Assembly: GCF_030272615.1 (NCBI RefSeq)
Contig: NC_081410.1
Span: forward strand, 501,294,442-501,358,441
From: Cryptomeria japonica
Lineage: Eukaryota > Streptophyta > Pinopsida > Cupressales > Cupressaceae
Direction: 5' to 3'
DNA length: 64,000 nt
Part shown: piece after piece, positions 57,471 to 64,000 of the stretch
Layout of the letters: the number at the start of each line of letters is the position of its first letter
How positions within the stretch are numbered: position 1 is the first letter of the stretch
Translations under genes and position numbers: made by a program
Notes under the pieces: generated by a model
What the model was told of the DNA's origin: nothing
What the model saw: only the letters and a program-made list of their open reading frames with translations
Database searches by the model: none

Positions 57471-59017
57471 TTTACCTCCTGAAGGGGCAACACCCCTAGT
57501 TCACCTCTTAAGTACATAAATGTAGCCTTTGGGAGAGGCTTGGTAAATATGTCTGCTCATTGCTCCTGACTGGAAACATGTTCTAGTGCAATCTCTTTGT
57601 TTTGAACCTTTTCCCTCAAGAAATGATACTTAAGCTCAAAGTGCTTGGTTCTAGAATGTAAAACCGGATTCTTGGATATATTAATTGCACTGGTATTGTC
57701 ACAAAATATACTGACTGGTTCAGATACAAGAACTTTGAAGCCATTTAATACATGCTTCATCCAAATTGTTTGAGTGCAGTTCATGAAAACTGCAACATAC
57801 TCTGCTTCCACTGTAGACTGAGAGATACAACTCTGCTTCTTACTCATGCATGAGACCAGTCTACCACCAAGAAAGAATGCACCACTGGTTGTGCTTTTCT
57901 AGTCATCTATATTGTCTACACAATCAGAATCTATGTAAACTTTCAAGTTGAAATCCTTGCTATATGGATACCACAATCCATAGTCAACAATTCCCTTCAG
58001 ATACCTAAGAATCTGCTTGACTGCAACCAAGTGGGATTCTCTTGGGCTTTTCTAGAATCTTCCAATAATGCCAACTGCATGTGCAATATCCGGTCTACTA
58101 TGCACTACATAATGCAACTTACCAATCATTGATCGGTATTCCTTCTCATCAACCAATGCTCAGTCATCTTCTTTGGATAGTTTACAACTGGTCACCATCG
58201 GAGTACCAACCGGTTTGCTATCTTCCATGCCAAAGGTCTTCAACACCTCTTTGACATACTTGGACTAAGTCATAAAGATTCCTTCTTTCATCTGCTGGAT
58301 CTACAGTCCAATGAAAAATTTAATCTCCCTTATGAGTGACATTTCAAACTCTTTCTTCATCTCATCTACAAACTCATGACTCATCTTGTCATCTCCACCA
58401 AAGGTAACATCATCAACAAATACCTCACAGATCAAGATCTAATCTCCTTCAGACTTCAAGTAGATATTGCTATCTTCACTTGATCTCTCAAATCCAATCT
58501 TCACAAGATGGGAATGCAGACATTCATACCATGCTCTAGGTGCCTGCTTTAGACCATATAAGGCTTTATGTAGCCTACATACCATGTCTCTATCTTCAGA
58601 TAGGGCAAACCCATCTGGTTGCTCAATATACACCTCCTCTTCAAGTAAACAATTTAGGAATGCAGATTTTACATCCATTTGATATACTTTGAAACCTTTA
58701 AAAGTTGCATATGCAAGAAGCATATGGACTCCTTCCAATCTAGCTACAGAAGCAAAGGTTTCTCCATAGTCTTCTCCTTCTTCTTGAGCATATCCTTTGC
58801 ACACCAATTTGGCTTTGTTCCTAATCACTATGCCATCCTCATTCAGCTTATTTCTAAAAACCCATTTGGTGCCAATGACATTTTTATGCTCTGGTCTGGG
58901 TACCAAAGACCATGTACCATTTTTCTCTATCTGGTCAAGTTCCTCTTCCATTGCCTTGATCCAGCCTTCATCTTTATGGGCCTCTTTGAATGATTTAGGC
59001 TCAAATTCAGAGATCAT
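57471..59017 (-). pseudogene. Copia-3 reverse transcriptase and RNase H
   Basis: RT: 58439-59017 is open ('[11 protein letters not shown]', 'YQMDVKSAFLNCLLEEEVY', '[12 protein letters not shown]'). A TAG follows, then 'VFVDDVTFGGDD' (FVDD), 'IGLQIQQMKEG', 'RSMIGKLHY'. RNase H: 'SKKQSCISQSTVEAEYVA', 'IFCDNTSAINISKNPVLHSRTKH', 'ADIFTKPLPK'. Stops near 58440, 58268, 58158, 58054, 57901 and 57556. Homologous to copia-1 15691-17674. Confidence 0.92.
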
Positions 59018-60616
59018 ACATGAGTTTTCTCTGACCTTTCTTCTTGTAAGGATTCATGCATACCGAGGAATGGTCTTAATGGATTCCTCTTTCTTTTCTT
59101 CTTCATCCTCATCTCCATCAGTATCAGCATCTACATCTGCCAGTGTAGAAACACTATTACTAGTACTTGGTTGACTGACAACCGGTTCCTAGAAGGTTAC
59201 AACTGGTTCATTTACCGCTTGCTCACTGTCGGTTTCCTTAATTTTCTCAGAGGTTTCATCAACTCTTACATTGATGCTTTCCATAATTCTCTGATTCCTA
59301 TTGTTGAAACACTTGAGAGCTTTTCTCTTGGTGGAATATCTTAGGAATATTCCCTCATCACATTTCACATCAAATTTGCTCTGGTGTTCACTCCTCTTGA
59401 TGTAACATTTGCTACCAAACCCTCTAAAGTAGCTAACCACGGGTGTCTTACCAGTCCAATACTCATAAGGAGTTTTATCCTTACCTTTCTTGATGAGTAC
59501 CTGGTTCATTGTGTAGACTGCAGTGCTCACCGCTTCTCTCAAAAAGGTGTGATCTACCTTTCCTTGAATCAACATGGTTCTACCTGCTTCAACCATAGTC
59601 CGGTTATTCCTCTCTGATAGGCCATTCTGTTGTGGAGTCTGGGGGGCAGACAGTTGCCTCTTGATACCATGTTCTTCACGGTACTTGTTGAATTCACCAG
59701 AAGTGAATTCCCCTCCTTGATCAGTTCTCAGGCACTTGATCCTTTTACCGCTTTCCTTCTACACTAATGCTCTGAAAGCTTTGAACTTTACAAAGGCTTC
59801 AAACTTGTCTTTCAAGAATGTGACCTACATCATTCTTGTGCAGTCATCAGTGAGAATCATGAAGTACCTATCACCCTACACACTTCTAGTTTTCATAGGA
59901 CCACACAAATCAGTATGCACAAGATCAAGCAAGTTGTCAGCAGTGAAAGATTTACCTTTAAAGGTTGAGGAAGACATTTTTCCCAATTGACACTCTCTGC
60001 ACAAGGTATTATCCGGTTTGCTTAGCACCGGTAGCCCTCTAACTGCCTTGATCTTACTAGCCTTCACAATGTTATCAAAGTTTACATGGCAGAGTCTCCT
60101 ATGCCATATCCAGCTATCATCAAATTTAGCCATAAGACATGTACTTATATTTGCATTCAGCTGAAATAGGTTGCCTTTGGTCTGCATGTCGTTGGCCACT
60201 AATTCACCATTCTTTCCTTTGATTCTGCATACTCCATTCTTGAATTCCAGAGTGAGGCCATTGTCATTTAGCTAGGCAACACTCAGAAGGTTGTGTCTGA
60301 GACCATCAACCCAATACACATTGTTAGCACTACTCTTTCCATTCAGAGAGATGGACCCTCTACCTTTGACCATGCATGGTGCATCATTGCCAAAGCGAAC
60401 CACACCACCATCATACTCTTCCAAGGATAGAAACTTGCTCCCGTCACCAGTCATATGGTGAGAATAGCCACTGTCAATGATCCACTCATTGGAATTATCA
60501 AACCGGGAGACAAGAGCCTTCTTGTCTAACACATCTTCCTTGACAGCAACAAACACAATATCTTCATTTTCTTCATCCTCTGATTCCTCATCTGTGACAC
60601 CTTCATCAACTGCCAC
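59018..60616 (-). pseudogene. Copia-3 protease and integrase
   Basis: Protease 'WIIDSGYSHHMTGD' (60272-60616; Cys to Tyr after the catalytic DSG). GAG-pre-integrase 'WIWHRRLCHVNFD' and 'CRECQLGK'. Integrase 'DLVHTDLCGP', 'LRTDQGGEF', 'TPQQNGLSERNN' with the Glu kept, then 'FGSKCYIKRSEHQSKFD'. An acidic linker (59100-59230) leads to RT. Stops at about 60272, 59873, 59825, 59760, 59190 and 59060. Confidence 0.9.
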
Positions 60617-61519
60617 AAAATAGTTTCTCCGGTTTCCTCCTTTGAATTTCTTGAACCTTTCCGGTTTTTCCTTGTTGTCGCCATTAGGACAGTTTATAGA
60701 AATATGTCCTATCCGATTGCAAGAAAATCATTTCAAAGGTAGCTTACCTCTGTATTTGTCAGTTCCTTTAGGAAGTTTCCTGGCAAGGAGAGCTTCAAAT
60801 GCCATCAGAATCTCCTCATCATCCATTTCTCTACTCTATCTTGGTTCACCACTAGTGCTAGCTTCTTTTCCTTTTCTGGATGGTACAACAGAAGCTTTAA
60901 AAGTTGATTCAGTCTTTTGAACACTACCATCAAAACTATTTAGCTCAAAGGCTGTCAACTTTGCAATGATGGAGTCTAGGGATACCTTAGTCTTGTCTAT
61001 TGATCTCAGCTCCTGAATAGCAGCAACCCTTATTTCATAGACCGGCAATAGGGATCTCACGACTTTGCTTACCACAGTGGAATCTTCTATTTTACCACCT
61101 GCACTCTTGATATATCCAACAATGGTTTTGATCCTTATTCCATACTGTTGAATGGTCTCACCTTCAACCATCCGCATATCTTCAAACTTCCCTCTAAGGC
61201 TTTCTTCCTTAGCTTGTTTTACATGCTCATCACCACCATAGATATTTTCAAGAGTATCCCATACCTCTTTGGGATTTACCTTATCTTGGACATCAATAAA
61301 CTCAATGTCAGATAAACTACTAATTAGGGCTTCCATGACTTGCCCATTCTCCTGCATCTCTCTCTTTTGGCCATCGGTGAGAGTACCGATAGGGGAAACA
61401 TAGGCATTCTCAACATAGCTCCAGTGTTGAGCACCCATGCTTCTGATGTATATCTTTATTCTATCTTTCGATATACTGAAATTTTCTCTATTAAACTTTG
61501 GACCTTCCCTCTTCATCAT
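60617..61519 (-). pseudogene. Copia-3 Gag
   Basis: Start Met 61519 ('MMKREGPKFNRENFS'), open to 60836: the UBN2-type Gag region ('QAKEESLRGKFEDMRMVEGETIQQYGIRI', 'AIQELRSIDKTKVSLDSIIAKLTAFEL'). After a stop near 60836 the zinc knuckle follows at about 60688-60730, but its first Cys codon is TGA (60728-60730), leaving FSCNRIGHISINC. Basic 'KEKPERFKKFKGG' comes after. Confidence 0.9.
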
Positions 61520-61577
61520 TAGATTGGGATATTTACCTCAAGCAGTTAAGCTTATAGCACAGAGAACCTGGAGGACA

Positions 61578-61590
61578 CTCTGATACCAAT
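61578..61590 (-). promoter_or_regulatory. Copia-3 primer-binding site
   Basis: Minus strand 'attggtatcagag' directly after the 5' LTR; an exact initiator-Met match. Confidence 0.9.
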
Positions 61591-63070
61591 TGATAACTCA
61601 ATGATGAAAGAATATTACCAAACCGATACTGAGAGGAGGGGGGTGAATTAGTACAAACAAAAACACACTCTTAGACCGGTTTGTCAGCAGACACTGTGCA
61701 TTGATAGACAAATAGTAACATGGGTCCTAAAACAGAGTACAACCGGCAAAAACCCAGAATAACTAAGACAAGCATAAACCGGTTAATACATATCTTCTCA
61801 TATACTCTAACACTTCATTTCCATTTCACCCTAATACATGAACAAGTAATCTACCATCAAAGATATACATATGAGCAACTAGATCAACAAGATTCACCGC
61901 TTGACAAAAAACAACAAAGCATCACATGAAGAAGACATCACACATGACACACATATTTTTCACGTGGAAACCCAATAGGGAAAAACCATGGTGGGGATGA
62001 ATACCCACAAGCTTGTTTTTGAACTCTTTAGAAGTCCGCTCTGTTAGGAGCCTTGTCCAGTTAAAGACTGATACAATAGGTTCTATTAGGAGCTGATCTT
62101 GTTAGGGATCACCCAGTTAAGGGATGGCAAGAACACCCAGTTAAGGGTTAAACCCTGTTAAAGGTTACCTTGTTACAGGATTTCAAGAACTCAATTGTTT
62201 TGAGTCACCCTGTTAAAGGATTTACAACAAGCCAGTTAGAGCTACCCTGTTAAGGGATTTTCCAATTGTTGAGGTGGTTAGAGATCAATAGGTATTACAA
62301 TGATCTGGTAACAGCACTCAATGCCAATGCAGATCCACTTAAGCTCCTCTTCACCTTCTGCACTTACACTCTGCAGGTATCACTTCTCTCCTTTTGGTCT
62401 GGCAAGAATCACGTATCCCTTCTCTTGGATACACACACACAAATTTTGCCAACAACCTCAGAAAGAATCACAACATTGACCTTATAGGAAAATAGATAGG
62501 TGGGTAGCATAAACCCTAAACCCTAAAACCTGTTACCTTAAAGAATTCAAACGGTTCAATCCTAACCATTGAGCACACTGCATTAAATGTAACAGTCTTG
62601 ATCCAATCTCCATCGTCCATTTTCCACCGATTTCATAGCGGCTGATAACCCATCATACATTATCACCATTTACAGACTTCGCACATTCCCGAGGTAGATA
62701 GGAACAATCTCCTTCATGCAAGATCCTTCATGTGCACAAATCTTACGTGGCAACATGATCTATTATTCGTTACCATGCTAACTCATCACACAAAGTCACC
62801 GGTTGAGCCACATAGGCTTGAAGCACTTCAACCGAAAACCTTGAAGTTGAGACTACCAACTGGTAGTCATACAGCGCTTCCATTTGCCAGTTCCCATAAC
62901 CATATGCCAGTTCACCTTGAACAAACACACCGCTTCAGTTTGGCACAAATGTCAGTTCACAGTGTTATACCGGTTCTCACATATGCCGATTCTCACCTCT
63001 TCAGCATATTGACATCAATGACAACATACAATGTCATTATGTCCTCATATCGGTTCACATAATGCCAACA
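61591..63070 (-). repeat. Copia-3 5' LTR (1,480 bp)
   Basis: Pair of 55745-57222, differing mainly by scattered transitions, many in CCGGT/CCAGT words. Confidence 0.94.
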
Positions 63071-63654
63071 GAGACAAATCATTCAAGAGAAACATTGCAC
63101 CATCTTCTTCTCATACCCATACCTTAGTGTAATGGTGGCAAAGATAAAAATATTGGTGTATCAATCTCTCTAGATACTCCTTATTCTTCTAGAGCTTATC
63201 TTGGTCATCAACATATTTGTAGAGAAGATGATGTTATGCATTTTATTCATTATCTATCTCTTCACATAACATTAAGAAAAGATGAATCCTTAGATGATAA
63301 GGACCTTCCTTCCCAACCTATCAAAGAGGATATGGATAATGATGATAAAAAGGATAATTTCCCTACAAAGGATATTTCTTCTTCATCTAACCATCCCTTT
63401 GATCCCTACATGTGTTCCTACACTACAAATTTTAAGGAAATTCATGATACCAATCCTTCTTCTTCACAATTAAAAATCTTATAGGAGTGGCTATAATATA
63501 ACCTCAAAACAAGGTTATAGTGGACTAGGACTTGGAAAATATGAACAAGGAATCAAAGTCCCTATAAACCCTCCTTCACAAGCTATTACAGGTGATATAT
63601 GTTTTCAACATGCTAAGAGCTATATAAATTTTAATGAGCCATTATATTTGTAGT
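63071..63654 (+). pseudogene. Retroelement coding fragment, part 2, with a G-patch-like motif
   Basis: Resumes the frame interrupted by copia-3. 63236-63484 is open and acidic ('LDDKDLPSQPIKEDMDNDDKKDN'). After a shift, 63490-63620 reads 'GYSGLGLGKYEQGIKVPI', which resembles the G-patch-type 'G...GKGLG...QGI..PI' motif found in polyproteins of plant Ty3/gypsy Tat/Ogre-like elements. Probably an old gypsy remnant; no catalytic domain remains in the window. Confidence 0.45.
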
Positions 63655-64000
63655 ATCATAAATTGTCGTCAAGCCAATTTACACCTCATGTTTGTGCCCC
63701 TAGTTTAGCATGTCCCCTCCTCATCTCCTATTTAGGTTTTCTTTGTACTCAATCTCTAGTTCAAATGCCATGTACACCCACTGATGGATTCCATAGAGAT
63801 GTGTCCTTCTCTCTAAGGCTTAATTGTGGCCCCTTACTGAGAATGACCAAGGCGCCCATGCCCTGGTCCTTCTTAGTTGGGCCATAATTTGAAATGGGGC
63901 AAGGGTCCTATATCTTTGGTGGGAATTCAATTTGGTGGCTCCACATGACTGTTGGAGGTTGGCCTAATTGGTAAATGACCTAAATACCCCTATTTAAAGA
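63655..64000 (+). repeat. Dispersed repeat family, copy C (cut by window end)
   Basis: Opens 'caatttacacctcatgtttg' and near its end has 'aatttgaaatggggc', 'ctccacatgactgttggag' and 'ggcctaattggtaaatgacc', matching copy A directly and copy B in reverse. It may extend past the window. Confidence 0.7.

Larger units (their letters stand above)
55745..63070 (-). mobile_element. Copia-3 LTR retrotransposon
   Basis: LTRs are 55745-57222 (1,478 bp) and 61591-63070 (1,480 bp). TSD gagag (55740-55744) against gagac (63071-63075), one mismatch. Minus-strand order is Gag, protease, integrase, RT, RNase H. It belongs to the same broad group as copia-1 and -2 but is more distant in protein. At least a dozen in-frame stops. 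Confidence 0.94.

Noticed and set aside
12445-63070. TAG codons as evidence of an alternative genetic code or general suppression
   Set aside because: Other stops and frameshifts also occur, relatives have CAG at many of the sites, and CHG-methylation decay explains the bias more simply.

Overview
The window looks like intergenic, transposon-dense chromatin of a large-genome land plant. A gymnosperm such as a conifer is my best guess, from the very long chromovirus LTRs, deep nesting, AT-rich spacers and old, decayed elements; this is inference, not a species identification. I see no intact host gene, no rRNA or tRNA gene and no CRISPR array. Almost everything recognisable is a mobile element or a tandem repeat, and target-site duplications (TSDs) let most insertions be delimited to the base.

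Layout. 1-3934: AT-rich spacer with two local duplications. 3935-4262: copy A of a dispersed repeat (copies B at 52608-52960 and C at 63655-64000). 4421-50093: a composite region marked out by palindromic islands built on ATCGGATAT/ATATCCGAT. With later insertions removed it holds an AT array, a decayed intron-bearing gene (6901-8286, +), a 360-bp tandem repeat (8450-9634), a decayed DNA-transposase-like gene (28873-30865, -), a GA tract, a self-complementary 20-bp satellite organised in ~330-bp higher-order units, and a CT tract. Into this have landed: a LINE-type retroposon (4612-6296); a Ty3/gypsy chromovirus (9649-28872, -) with 3.9-kb LTRs; copia-1 (12445-19076, +) nested in one of those LTRs; a pol-less LTR retrotransposon (31388-38899, -) with two long open frames; and copia-2 (39021-46937, +), whose 5' LTR carries a 1,188-bp solo-LTR-like insert. 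50100-55744: AT-rich spacer, dispersed-repeat copy B, a 570-bp tandem duplication overlapping a solo copia-like LTR, and a fragment of retroelement coding sequence that is interrupted by copia-3 (55745-63070, -) and resumes at 63071.

How the parts relate. Copia-1, -2 and -3 are autonomous-type elements (Gag, protease, integrase, RT, RNase H), all broken by stops and frameshifts. The pol-less element shares with them the initiator-Met primer-binding site (PBS), the purine tract (PPT), a conserved LTR box and a C-rich LTR end, so it is plausibly a non-autonomous partner that supplies its own coiled-coil, four-knuckle Gag-like protein and borrows reverse transcriptase. In-frame stops in the decayed elements are dominated by TAG at positions where relatives have Gln, as expected from deamination of CHG-methylated CAG. 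Relative order of insertion: the palindrome-bounded region first; then the LINE, chromovirus, pol-less element and copia-2; then copia-1 inside the chromovirus LTR and the solo LTR inside copia-2.
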